In this document: positions 42,219 through 50,611 of the stretch, in pieces | Layout of the letters: each line of letters opens with the position of its first letter | Position numbering within the stretch: position 1 is the stretch's first letter | Origin: CAYQOX01 sp964419335 | GTDB taxonomy: Bacteria; Hinthialibacterota; Hinthialibacteria; Hinthialibacterales; Hinthialibacteraceae | Assembly: GCA_964419335.1 (NCBI GenBank) | Contig: CAYQOX010000021.1 | Coordinates: forward strand, 1-64,000 | Length of the DNA stretch: 64,000 bases | Reading direction: 5' to 3' | Notes under the pieces: generated by a model | What the model was told of the DNA's origin: nothing | Seen by the model: the letters and a program-made list of their open reading frames with translations, nothing else | Database searches by the model: none | Made by a program: the position numbers and the translations under genes

Positions 42219-43240
42219 CATTCCTTGGCTATGGCTCCAATGCCCGCACGTTGGGGCATGAGCAAGCGTCCGCGATCGAGTTTCATGCCATCGAAGGGAT
42301 CTTCGCTCAGCAGGGCGGCACCATCCAAATCGGCGAAATCGCATAACGGGGCTAAATGAGCCGCTGCGGTCACACCTAATGTACTTTCGATCATACACCC
42401 CAGCATGATTTGCAATCCTTGCCGGCGCGCAGATTGGATCATCTTGCGTGCTCGATCCAACCCACCACATTTTGCGAGTTTGATGTTGATACCATCTACA
42501 CGGCTTGCCCAATCATGGATATCCTGCGGTTCTTGGATCCCTTCATCAACAAAAATGGGAATGCGGGTTTGATTGTACTTGCGGATCGTGCGATATCCCT
42601 CAAGATCCTCCCGGGGTAAGGGCTGCTCAACCATGAGGATTTTCATCGAATCGAGCCAGGGAAGGTATTCTAACGTTTGCTCTACCGTCCAACCTTCATT
42701 GGCGTCGATGAGTATCGGTTTTTTGGATTTTTGCTGGATCGCATGGAGAACTTCAAGATCATCTTCGCTTCCCGTTTTGATCTTGAGCAATGGATATTCT
42801 TGGGCCCTTTCTATTTTTTCCAGCATGACATCGAGTTGATCAAGCCCGATGGTGAATGACGAATTTGGTGGTTTCTCCCAGGAAATATTCCACAATGAGT
42901 GCAATGGCTGCTTTTGGGCTTTTCCCCAAGCATCATGCCAAGCGAGATCTATCGCTTGAGCCAATCCGGTTTGTCCGGGATAACGTTGCAGCAGTTCGTC
43001 AATAATCTCATAGATAGGGCGTTCGAAATGTTTCCATTGTAAAAGATACTCCCGTGCCATCTCAAGCATAGAATCTGCATTCTGCTCTTTGTAATAGATG
43101 GGCGCCCCCTCGCCCCATCCGGCGCCGACACGTATGAAAAGATTCCTCACCGACCGCCGTGTGCCTCGTGATAGACCGAAAGGATCGTGTAAGGGGAGTT
43201 CCAGGATTTTGGCTTCGCAGGAGAACTCATTCATAGGCAT
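42218..43240 (-). CDS. Enolase-superfamily dipeptide epimerase (L-Ala-D/L-Glu epimerase-like)
   Basis: The 340-residue protein of the mandelate racemase/muconate lactonising group has the KxK catalytic motif (LLKIKTG), metal ligands in DANEGW, EQP and DEG, the second Lys in INIKLAKCGG, and the GCMIESTLG...DLDG pattern typical of dipeptide epimerases. Such enzymes recycle murein peptides. Start ATG 43240 or ATG 43234 are possible. The strong AAAGGAGGT at 43263-43271 is too far away and instead serves a TTG-initiated 8-codon ORF whose stop overlaps ATG 43234. The gene lies divergently from the phosphotriesterase-family gene. Confidence 0.88.
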   Translation of the reverse strand: MPMNEFSCEAKILELPLHDPFGLSRGTRRSVRNLFIRVGAGWGEGAPIYYKEQNADSMLEMAREYLLQWKHFERPIYEIIDELLQRYPGQTGLAQAIDLAWHDAWGKAQKQPLHSLWNISWEKPPNSSFTIGLDQLDVMLEKIERAQEYPLLKIKTGSEDDLEVLHAIQQKSKKPILIDANEGWTVEQTLEYLPWLDSMKILMVEQPLPREDLEGYRTIRKYNQTRIPIFVDEGIQEPQDIHDWASRVDGINIKLAKCGGLDRARKMIQSARRQGLQIMLGCMIESTLGVTAAAHLAPLCDFADLDGAALLSEDPFDGMKLDRGRLLMPQRAGIGAIAKE

Positions 43241-43387
43241 AAAACTCTTCGCTTCAAGTCATACCTCCTTTAAGAGTAAGAATGTCTACCCGGCATTTTA
43301 TCCATTACGCTAAATACCATTTGATATTATTCTTACTATAGAATTGGATCAAAGAAAAAACAATCGAGTGCGCGGATGGAGGAGTAT

Positions 43388-44413
43388 ATGGATCGACGTC
43401 GATTTTTGCATACAAATGCATTATTCGCGATGGCTTCTTTTGTGCCACAGTGGAGTGTGAGCGCGGATTACACCGGGAAGGTGATGACCGTCCAGGGTCC
43501 CATCGATCCCCAAGACATGGGCATAACTTTGACCCATGAGCATGTCTTGGTCGACTTTATCGGCGCAGAGCAGGTGAGTAAGGATCGCTACGACATCGAT
43601 GAAGCCTTCGAGGTCATTCTTCCCCATTTACAGCAAGCCAAGCGGCTTGGCTGCCAAACTATGGTGGAGTGTACGCCGGAATACATTGGCCGCGATGTGA
43701 CTTTGTTGAAGCGTTTGTCTGAGGCGACAGGTATGCATATACTCACCAACACGGGCTACTATGGGGCAGCCGAGGATAAGTTTATTCCCGCCCATGCTTA
43801 TGATGAATCCGTGGAATATTTGGTCGAGCGTTGGGTGAATGAATGGGAAAAGGGAATTGATGACACTGGGATTCGCCCTGGATTGATTAAAACCGGGGTT
43901 GACTCGGGTAAACTCTCTTCCATCGATGCCAAACTAGTGCGGGCTGCAGCACGAACCCATTTCCGTACTGGTTTGCCGATTGCCGCTCATACCGGAGGTG
44001 AGGGGGCGATTCTCGATGAATTGGAAATCCTTGAGGAAGAAGAGATTGGAAGCCAGGCCTTCATTTGGGTGCATGCCCAAAATGATCCCCAATGGCATAG
44101 CAAGGCCGCCGAACAAGGCGTGTGGATTTCTTTAGATGGAGTGCGTTCAGATGTTGTGGATGACTATATTGAAATGCTAAAGGCGCTAAGGCAAAAGGGT
44201 TTTCTCGAGCGGGTTCTCTTGTCGCATGATGCGGGATGGTATACTCCCGGTGAAGAAGGAGGCGGTCATTTTCGTCCGTATGACACCTTATTTACGGAAT
44301 TACTTCCTAAAATGGAAGAAGATTTCACTGAAAACGAGATTCACCAACTGATGGTAAGCAATCCAGCCCGGGCTTTCACCATCGGTGTACGCAAGGGCAA
44401 AACAGGATTTTAA
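43388..44413 (+). CDS. Phosphotriesterase-family metal hydrolase with exported N-terminus
   Basis: The 341-residue TIM-barrel amidohydrolase starts with a DRRRFL segment and a hydrophobic stretch resembling a short Tat signal. Metal ligands are visible: THEHV near residue 50, the carboxylated Lys in GLIKTGVD, His in IAAHTGGEG and VHAQND, and Asp in LLSHDAGW. Family members are lactonases, esterases or phosphotriesterases. The ATG at 43388 is chosen because GGAGGAG lies at 43378-43384; the ATG at 43376 overlaps it. The native substrate is unknown; a lactone is more common than an organophosphate in this family. Confidence 0.85.
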   Translation: MDRRRFLHTNALFAMASFVPQWSVSADYTGKVMTVQGPIDPQDMGITLTHEHVLVDFIGAEQVSKDRYDIDEAFEVILPHLQQAKRLGCQTMVECTPEYIGRDVTLLKRLSEATGMHILTNTGYYGAAEDKFIPAHAYDESVEYLVERWVNEWEKGIDDTGIRPGLIKTGVDSGKLSSIDAKLVRAAARTHFRTGLPIAAHTGGEGAILDELEILEEEEIGSQAFIWVHAQNDPQWHSKAAEQGVWISLDGVRSDVVDDYIEMLKALRQKGFLERVLLSHDAGWYTPGEEGGGHFRPYDTLFTELLPKMEEDFTENEIHQLMVSNPARAFTIGVRKGKTGF

Positions 44414-44417
44414 AACC

Positions 44418-44912
44418 ATGAAGGTAGCGACTACAAGCAAATTTGCGAATGGTGTGCTTTTTGTGACTTTGGGCGTCTTGCTATTTGCTGTGCGTCACTT
44501 AGATCATTTCGCTGAATTGCTTGTCTTTTTGGTTGTCGGTGGAGCGTTTCTTTCCACTTACTTTTATTACCGGCTTTATGGCTTATTAATTCCCGGGGCA
44601 TTATTGCTAGGAACCGGTTTTGGCTTGTGGCTGCAACATCGGGCAGAGTCTCTGCCGCTGGATTTCCCTCTTTTGGTGGGAGTTGGCGCCGGGTTTCTGT
44701 TGATTTATGGAATAGGCTATTTTTACGAGCGTCGTCGTGATTGGTGGCCCTTGCTTCCTGGATTCATTCTCTTCTTTCTTGAGTTTGTTCTTCGGTTCCC
44801 CGGGATGCTCATCCGCTATAAGGATTACTGGCCTTTCATTCTAATTCTTGCTGGTTTCATCCTGATATTTTCTTCTTATTGTTCTTCCACACGAGTAAAG
44901 AAAGATGACTAA
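44418..44912 (+). CDS. Small polytopic membrane protein
   Basis: The 164-residue protein has about five hydrophobic helices arranged in short hairpins with aromatic and Arg-rich loops (FYERRRDWWPLLPG), and it resembles the membrane part of LiaI/LiaF-like (DUF5668-type) proteins. No enzymatic motif is seen. ATG 44418 lies four bases after the preceding stop, and an earlier GTG frame start would overlap that gene. It overlaps the following CDF transporter by 8 bases, indicating coupling. The function is unknown. Confidence 0.65.
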   Translation: MKVATTSKFANGVLFVTLGVLLFAVRHLDHFAELLVFLVVGGAFLSTYFYYRLYGLLIPGALLLGTGFGLWLQHRAESLPLDFPLLVGVGAGFLLIYGIGYFYERRRDWWPLLPGFILFFLEFVLRFPGMLIRYKDYWPFILILAGFILIFSSYCSSTRVKKDD

Positions 44913-45858
44913 AGAAAGAAAAAGACTTCAGGATCTCACTCAAACAAATAGCAAAGAAAGGGGCTTGAGTGATATCCGATATGTCACCTGGGTAGGGATG
45001 ATCGGCAACTTGCTATTAGCCCTGGTGAAATTTATTTTTGGTATGATAGGGAAAAGCCAAGCCGTCGTGGCGGACGCGGTTCATAGTTTGTCTGATTTAA
45101 GCACCGATCTCGCTATACTGATTGGTTCCCATTACTGGTCTCAACCGGCGGATGAGAATCATCCTCATGGCCATGGCCGAATCGAAACCGTGATCACTGT
45201 TTTTCTGGGGGTTTTTCTTGCCTCGGTTGGCATTGGCATTGGTTGGGAGGCTATTCGTTCGCTGCAAAAAACCGAAAACGGCATTTCAATACCTTCGCTG
45301 GTCGCTTTTTGGGCGGCTGTTTTTTCAATCCTCACCAAAGAAATCCTCTTTCAATGGACCGTGCGTATAGGCCGGCGTGTGAAATCGAAAGCTGTAGTCG
45401 CCAATGCCTGGCATCATCGTTCAGATGTATTTAGTTCGCTGCCGGCCGCTATTTCTGTAGCTGTGGCTGCCTGGAAGCCCCAATGGGCTTTTGTGGATCG
45501 AATCGGGGCTCTCATTGTATGCATTTTTATTTTGCAAACTTCTTGGTCGATCCTTTCTCCTGCTCTCATGGAATTGATTGATACTGCTGCCGCGCGTCAT
45601 GACATTCAAAAAATCAAGGATATGGTAATCAAAGTGCCAGGGGTACGTTCTGTGCATGCGATTCGCACACGTTCCATCGGCTCGGGCATTGCCTTGGATT
45701 TACATGTGCTGGTGGATGGGGATTTAACTGTACGGGAAGGGCATAATATTGCCCGTCAGGTGAAATTACGGTTATTACGGGAAGGTCCGGATGTAGAAGA
45801 TGTCATTGTTCATATTGAACCGTATGGAGAAGAAGAATCCTACGAAGATGAAAAATAG
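44905..45858 (+). CDS. Cation diffusion facilitator family transporter
   Basis: The 317-residue protein has about six membrane helices with the CDF metal-site motifs AVVADAVHSLSDLSTD (helix 2) and NAWHHRSDVFSS (helix 5). A HPHGHGRIET loop lies between helices, and a C-terminal cytoplasmic domain (about 220-305) ends the protein. Such proteins export Zn, Fe, Mn or Co in exchange for protons. The site pattern fits a generic divalent-metal member. It is translationally coupled to the small membrane protein and followed by a terminator. Confidence 0.92.
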   Translation: MTKERKRLQDLTQTNSKERGLSDIRYVTWVGMIGNLLLALVKFIFGMIGKSQAVVADAVHSLSDLSTDLAILIGSHYWSQPADENHPHGHGRIETVITVFLGVFLASVGIGIGWEAIRSLQKTENGISIPSLVAFWAAVFSILTKEILFQWTVRIGRRVKSKAVVANAWHHRSDVFSSLPAAISVAVAAWKPQWAFVDRIGALIVCIFILQTSWSILSPALMELIDTAAARHDIQKIKDMVIKVPGVRSVHAIRTRSIGSGIALDLHVLVDGDLTVREGHNIARQVKLRLLREGPDVEDVIVHIEPYGEEESYEDEK

Positions 45859-45885
45859 GGCCTTGAAGCTCAAGGCCCCTCTTTT
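45858..45885 (+). terminator. Intrinsic terminator after the CDF gene
   Basis: A perfect 9-bp stem (45858-45866 with 45870-45878) has a 3-base loop and is followed by a T-rich stretch. It begins at the last base of the CDF stop codon and separates it from the convergent transketolase genes. Confidence 0.7.
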
Positions 45886-45905
45886 CACGTAACGTTCTCT
45901 TCCTT

Positions 45906-46856
45906 TTAACTTTTTGCTGCGACTTTTTGCTCGTGATAAAATTTCGCCGCGGCTCCAGCAATTCCCTCGGCATCGAGATGATAGGCTTTATAGAGATCCG
46001 CTTCACTTCCCGATTCACCAAACATATCTAATATACCCCATCGTTTGAGCGGAGCGGGATAATGTTCAGCCAACACTTCAGCAACGGCAGAACCTAATCC
46101 CCCGATAATGGTATGATCTTCTACCGTAAACAAGCACGAGGTTTCTTGCGCGCATTGAATGATTAACTGCTCATCGATGGGTTTGAGGGTATGAATATTG
46201 ATGATACGTGCATCAATTTGTTCTTCTTGAAGGAGTTCTTTCGCTTTTAGGGCATGTTGAACCGTTCCCCCTGTGGCAAAGATCGTCATATCATTTCCCG
46301 GGGCGAGCCAGACTCCATGCCCTGCCTCAAATTCGTAGTTCGAATCGTTGACATCGGGTAGTTTTTGCCGGGTCAAGCGCATGTAGACGGGTCCCTCATG
46401 TTCTGCGGCGAATTCCACCGCTTTTTGGGTTTCGATATCATCGCTCGGTTGTAGCACAACCATGCCCGGGACAGTGCGCATCATACTGATGTCTTCGAGT
46501 CCCATTTGGCTGTGTCCGTCTTCTCCAATACCTACCCCAGCGTGGGTTCCGATGATTTTTACATTTGTGCGCGAGTACCCCACTGACATACGGATGGTTT
46601 CGAAGCGGCCGGCGATAAAGCAGGCAAAACTGCAGATAAAAGGTACTTTGCCGCATAAAGCCATCCCGGCACCAGCGCCGATCATGTTGGATTCAGCAAT
46701 ACCCATTTCAAAAAAACGATCAGGATATTTATCGGCGAAGTGGCAAGTCATGGTCGATTTACTTAGATCGGCGTCAAAAACCACGAGATTGGGATGCGTT
46801 GCTCCCAATTCCGCCAGTTTTTCTCCAAAGGATTGTCTTGTTGCTTTCTTGGCCAT
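45906..46856 (-). CDS. Transketolase C-terminal subunit
   Basis: The 316-residue protein covers the pyrimidine-binding and C-terminal domains of a split transketolase (ATRQSFGEKLAELGATHPNLVVFDADLSKST; then GVGEDGHSQMGLEDISMMR-type motif, here GVGIGEDGHSQMG). It works with the N-terminal subunit encoded 24 bases upstream to bind thiamine diphosphate at the interface. Split transketolases are common in archaea and many bacteria. It transfers two-carbon units in the pentose phosphate pathway. A DXS-like function is less likely given the sequence pattern. Confidence 0.92.
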   Translation of the reverse strand: MAKKATRQSFGEKLAELGATHPNLVVFDADLSKSTMTCHFADKYPDRFFEMGIAESNMIGAGAGMALCGKVPFICSFACFIAGRFETIRMSVGYSRTNVKIIGTHAGVGIGEDGHSQMGLEDISMMRTVPGMVVLQPSDDIETQKAVEFAAEHEGPVYMRLTRQKLPDVNDSNYEFEAGHGVWLAPGNDMTIFATGGTVQHALKAKELLQEEQIDARIINIHTLKPIDEQLIIQCAQETSCLFTVEDHTIIGGLGSAVAEVLAEHYPAPLKRWGILDMFGESGSEADLYKAYHLDAEGIAGAAAKFYHEQKVAAKS

Positions 46857-46880
46857 AATTTTTCTCTTCCCAATTGTTAA

Positions 46881-47714
46881 TTATACTTTAACGAGTTCTT
46901 GCAATGCTTTTTCTTTTTCTTCTTGACTTGGGGCTTTTCCATGCCAACCAACATTATTTTCCATGAAGGACACCCCTTTCCCTTTGACGGTTTTTGCCCA
47001 GATCAAGGTTGGACGTCCTTTGGTTTGTTTCGCTTCATCCAAAGCATGGAGGATTTGTTCCATATCATGTCCGTTAATGGTAATGACATGCCAATTAAAA
47101 GCACGCCATTTGGCATCGATAGGCGTCAATGGCATTACATCCTCGACATAACCGTCGATTTGCCCATTATTGTTATCCAGGATCGCAGTTAAGTTGTCTA
47201 ATTGATAATGAGATCCCGCCATGGCGGCTTCCCATATTTGCCCTTCTTGGCATTCTCCATCACCTACCATACAGTACACTTGCCAGTCTTTCTTATCCAA
47301 CTTTCCTGCGAGAGCCATTCCCATGGCTATGGAGACCCCTTGCCCTAGGGAGCCAGTGGCCGCTTCGATCGCGTCCAATTTCACTCGGTCGGGATGTCCT
47401 TGCAGGCGGGAACCGTATTTACGCAAGGTCATAAGTTCCTCTTCCTCGATATAACCTGCCATGGCTAAGGCGGCGTACCAAGCGGGAATACAGTGTCCTT
47501 TGGACATAATGAAACGATCCCGGTCTTCCCATTTAGGATTGGCAGGATCGTGGCGCATGATGCCAAACATAAGGGCGCTGACCAAGTCGGTTGCGGAAAG
47601 CGAACCACCGGGATGACCCGAGCCCGCTTCGGTCAGCATTTTAATCACATGAATGCGGATTTGTTTGGCTTTTTCTTTGAGCGTGTTTATATCTCGTGTC
47701 AGTTCAAAAACCAT
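46881..47714 (-). CDS. Transketolase N-terminal subunit
   Basis: The 277-residue protein has the thiamine diphosphate motif GDGECQEGQIWEAAMAG running to LDNNNGQIDG, and the GHPGGSLSATDL segment with the catalytic His region near the N-terminus. Its length matches the N-terminal half of split transketolases. It is the upstream gene of the pair on the minus strand. A candidate promoter TTGCGA-16-TAAAAT lies about 70-95 bases upstream. Confidence 0.93.
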   Translation of the reverse strand: MVFELTRDINTLKEKAKQIRIHVIKMLTEAGSGHPGGSLSATDLVSALMFGIMRHDPANPKWEDRDRFIMSKGHCIPAWYAALAMAGYIEEEELMTLRKYGSRLQGHPDRVKLDAIEAATGSLGQGVSIAMGMALAGKLDKKDWQVYCMVGDGECQEGQIWEAAMAGSHYQLDNLTAILDNNNGQIDGYVEDVMPLTPIDAKWRAFNWHVITINGHDMEQILHALDEAKQTKGRPTLIWAKTVKGKGVSFMENNVGWHGKAPSQEEKEKALQELVKV

Positions 47715-47780
47715 GATTTTTCCTTACATAATCGTGAAATCCCTTTATGAAGACCGTGGGTAATTTGCTCCGAAATCATT

Positions 47781-47808
47781 ATTTTACGGACAAATCTTTC
47801 GGTCGCAA
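47781..47808 (-). promoter_or_regulatory. Possible promoter for the transketolase pair
   Basis: On the minus strand a TTGCGA (47803-47808) and TAAAAT (47781-47786) are 16 bases apart. The box lies 67 bases upstream of the N-subunit start. Confidence 0.4.
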
Positions 47809-47880
47809 TAAAGGTTTTTTGTAGTTAAAGTATGGGAATTGGAAAGGAAGCACTATTTATAATGTAAATATATTATATTA

Positions 47881-47899
47881 TTCCATACAAAAAATGGAA
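47881..47899 (-). repeat. Small inverted repeat after the pseudopilin gene
   Basis: TTCCAT 47881-47886 pairs perfectly with ATGGAA 47894-47899 around a 7-base loop that is T-rich on the minus strand. The flanks are AT-rich. It may be a weak terminator for the pseudopilin gene ending at 47985; no better one is seen. Confidence 0.3.
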
Positions 47900-47984
47900 C
47901 GAAAACACAAAGTCTTCCTTACGAAAATATTTATCTGTAGGATCATAGCTTCACTTTGAAATTACGACAAGAGTTATGAAGAAT

Positions 47985-48593
47985 TTATAACGCGTTATTG
48001 ATTTCTCCACCGCGATTCTTGCGGGTATCCCCTCCGGTGATGCCAACATCTCCCCAACTGACCAAACCGTTGGAGGGATGGTACAACATACCGGGGTCTC
48101 CTAATCCAATCGCATACCATTCCAGCGCCGATTGGGCCTTGTCGGGACCAAAACTGTAGAGTAAATAACCGTTCATGCTCATATCACTGAGTCCCGCGCG
48201 TCCACACCAGGTGATATTCGGGAAATCAGGATAATATTTGAAGTTAAAGTACTTATAACTTCGCTGCCAGGCGAAGGTGGAACCATCTCGATCAAAACGG
48301 TCTGCTCCTCCGAAGGGATCATCCATATCGACAGTGCTTAGATAGGCGACCGGGGTTGTGAGTTCATAGAGGGTGTTAGCCAAATCGGCTCCCCGTCCAA
48401 AGGGGAACTGATTATTATCGAGCCGGTACGTATGAAGAGCGACTTCGTAGGCTTTCAAGTCTCCTTTTGCTCGAGCCACCTTGGCACGAATTTGCGCGTT
48501 TAAAAAATTTGGAACCGCAATGGCGGCTAAAATTCCAATAATCGCGACAACGATTAGAAGCTCAATTAGGGTAAAAGCTCGGTTTATGCTCAT
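47985..48593 (-). CDS. GspG-like orphan pseudopilin
   Basis: The 202-residue protein has an N-terminal prepilin signal: INRA followed by FTLIELLIVVAIIG and VPNFLNAQ, with near identity to the other two pseudopilins over the first 35 residues. The head region is different, but ends with an FGPDK segment and Y-x-P-S-N-G...GDV. It stands alone between transketolase and a nucleotidyltransferase gene. A TATAAT (48641-48646, minus strand) 48 bases upstream may be its -10 box. Processing would require PilD and secretion machinery from elsewhere. Confidence 0.85.
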   Translation of the reverse strand: MSINRAFTLIELLIVVAIIGILAAIAVPNFLNAQIRAKVARAKGDLKAYEVALHTYRLDNNQFPFGRGADLANTLYELTTPVAYLSTVDMDDPFGGADRFDRDGSTFAWQRSYKYFNFKYYPDFPNITWCGRAGLSDMSMNGYLLYSFGPDKAQSALEWYAIGLGDPGMLYHPSNGLVSWGDVGITGGDTRKNRGGEINNAL

Positions 48594-48773
48594 TTTTCAG
48601 AAATCCCTCTATTATAGGAATATTGATTCGCATTTATGAAATTATACTATTTTTGAAGTGTTTCGTCCCTTTGTCCAGCCATAAAAAACGCCAGAATCGC
48701 TTTTCCAGAGGCTGACGAATGAATCGCTTAGATGTAGGATAACACAAAAAAACTTACTTTAAGAGGAAGACTC

Positions 48774-49262
48774 ATGATTTTCCACTTGAATCATAAAGAG
48801 CAGTGGCACTCGGTAATCCAAAAATACCGTAAAGAAGGGAAGAAAATTGTCACAACGAACGGAACTTTTGATATTGTTCATGTTGGGCATGTACGCTTGT
48901 TGAAAGAAGCAAAAGAGCAAGGCGATATTCTCATTTTGGGGCTGAATAGTGATGTTTCTGTCAAAGCCTACAAAAGTGAATTACGTCCCATTGTGCCCCA
49001 GGATGAGCGTGCCGAATTACTTTTGGCGTTTCGCTATATAGATGTCATTCTTATTTTTGATGAACCGGAAAGTCTGCGTTTTGTGAAAGAGGTTCAACCG
49101 GATATCCATGTGAAAGACTCGACTTATGGCTATGATCTGATCGAACGTCCCATTGTCGAAGAGTATGGCGGTAAGATTCATTTGGTGGAAAAAAGCGCTC
49201 ATTCGACGACCAATATCATCGAAAAAGTGCTCGATATTTATAGAAAAGAAGCGGGTTACTAG
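48774..49262 (+). CDS. HldE-C/RfaE2-like nucleotidyltransferase
   Basis: The 162-residue protein of the cytidylyltransferase superfamily has TTNGTFDIVHVGHVRLL with the HxGH signature at 36-39, GLNSDVSVK and a C-terminal SAHSTTNIIEKV segment in the place of the family's ISTTxI(I/L)xK motif. It matches the adenylyltransferase half of HldE, which makes ADP-heptose for LPS inner core. Closely related enzymes activate glycerol phosphate, so substrate is a prediction. AAGAGGAAG precedes the ATG. No kinase half is adjacent. Confidence 0.85.
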   Translation: MIFHLNHKEQWHSVIQKYRKEGKKIVTTNGTFDIVHVGHVRLLKEAKEQGDILILGLNSDVSVKAYKSELRPIVPQDERAELLLAFRYIDVILIFDEPESLRFVKEVQPDIHVKDSTYGYDLIERPIVEEYGGKIHLVEKSAHSTTNIIEKVLDIYRKEAGY

Positions 49263-49279
49263 AGGTGAGGTGACAACTA

Positions 49280-50542
49280 TCAAGACACAAAAATTCCTTC
49301 TTTATTGAGTTTCTTACTCAATTTTGTTTTTTCTGATAGGTCACTACATTGTAAAATGTTTTCGGTTAGAGTGGTAATGTTTTTTCCTCCTAGTTTTTTC
49401 ACTCTCTGGGCTGTTTCTGAATCCGGGCAATGGATGATTAAGGCATCATGGATAGAGATCGTTTTCGTATTTCCATGCCATTCCTGGATTTCATGAACCA
49501 CATTTTGAGGGAGATTTTTTTGACTCAAGGTTTGGAGAGTGGATAAAATGGTGTCAACATCGATCCCAAAAAAGGCCGCTTTTTTTATAGACTCTTTGGT
49601 GATTTTAAATACATTCCCTAGATTCTTTCCAGTACGTTGAGCGAGCGGTGTAAGAAGATATTCTGCATAAGAAGAAGGCTCAAGGAAAATAATCTCATAA
49701 TTGGGTTGTACGATGACCTTGTCTTGAGCATGGATTGGATATTCGAAATGATCTCTTGTCCCCAAGAAATAATGTCCGATATCGGTCATGGCAAAATAGA
49801 GTTGTTGATTTGTATCGACTCCTAATTTAATTCCACCCAAGGGAAGTAACCGAATGAAAAGAAAATCTTGTAATAGATTTCTCCAAATTAATTCAGCTTG
49901 ATGTTTTGAAAGTCGGGCAATTCGAAACATTCCTTTGGGAAGATTTGTGTAGGGATTGTTGGACGGTTTGCAGCATTTGTCGATGAATTCCTCGAGTACG
50001 TGAAAATCATCGATTTTCAAATTCTGGAATATTTCTATGATCTTTTTTTCAATCTTAGTGTCAAAGTCAGAAAAATTCATATAATGATTGGGTAGAAAAT
50101 CGATAGAATTATTGAAATCAACTAAATGTTCTTCGTATTCATCTGAAAAAATATCAAAATCTTCCAAATTCTTCGTTTTTTTGAAATGTTGATTTAGAAT
50201 CCATACAAGACGTTTTTTATCGCTAAATCCCAGCCAGGCTCGCCCCATGGGAGTAATCTCATACCTCAAATCTTTCCCTTCTTTTCCCTTTAAATGCAAT
50301 AAACCCAAGTACTTCGCATTTGAAACCGTGTTAAGGATTCGACCTTCATTATCCACATGAAAAAACAGATCAAATAAATTATCCAAAGATACAATTTTTT
50401 GAATTAATTCTTTATTCCTTTTTGCAAAAATTTTTCCGTCATTGCCACGAATGCGAATGGGTTCCAATAAACTCTCTCGCAATATGTATTTTAGATCTTC
50501 TATTAATATAGGGACGTGGAAAGTCTGGTGGATTTTGGACAC
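49280..50542 (-). CDS. Orphan XPB/Ssl2 N-terminal-like (helicase-associated) protein
   Basis: The 420-residue protein has no helicase motor. Residues about 275-353 (VIVQPNYEIIFLEP, then YAEYLLTPLAQR, FKITKESIKKAAFFGID, NLPQNVVHEIQEW) resemble the helicase-associated domain found N-terminal to XPB/Ssl2 helicases and in actinobacterial proteins. The N-terminal 270 residues look like winged-helix segments (HLKGKEGKDLRYEITPMGRAWLG). The gene is visibly more AT-rich than its neighbours, suggesting separate origin. It lies 69 bases downstream of dnaB on the same strand. A DNA-binding role is inferred. Confidence 0.6.
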   Translation of the reverse strand: MSKIHQTFHVPILIEDLKYILRESLLEPIRIRGNDGKIFAKRNKELIQKIVSLDNLFDLFFHVDNEGRILNTVSNAKYLGLLHLKGKEGKDLRYEITPMGRAWLGFSDKKRLVWILNQHFKKTKNLEDFDIFSDEYEEHLVDFNNSIDFLPNHYMNFSDFDTKIEKKIIEIFQNLKIDDFHVLEEFIDKCCKPSNNPYTNLPKGMFRIARLSKHQAELIWRNLLQDFLFIRLLPLGGIKLGVDTNQQLYFAMTDIGHYFLGTRDHFEYPIHAQDKVIVQPNYEIIFLEPSSYAEYLLTPLAQRTGKNLGNVFKITKESIKKAAFFGIDVDTILSTLQTLSQKNLPQNVVHEIQEWHGNTKTISIHDALIIHCPDSETAQRVKKLGGKNITTLTENILQCSDLSEKTKLSKKLNKEGIFVS

Positions 50543-50611
50543 TTGATCTCTCCTTATGATTGATACGTAAAAGTAAGATTCAAGAAATCAAAAGATGCAA
50601 TTTTTTATTCT

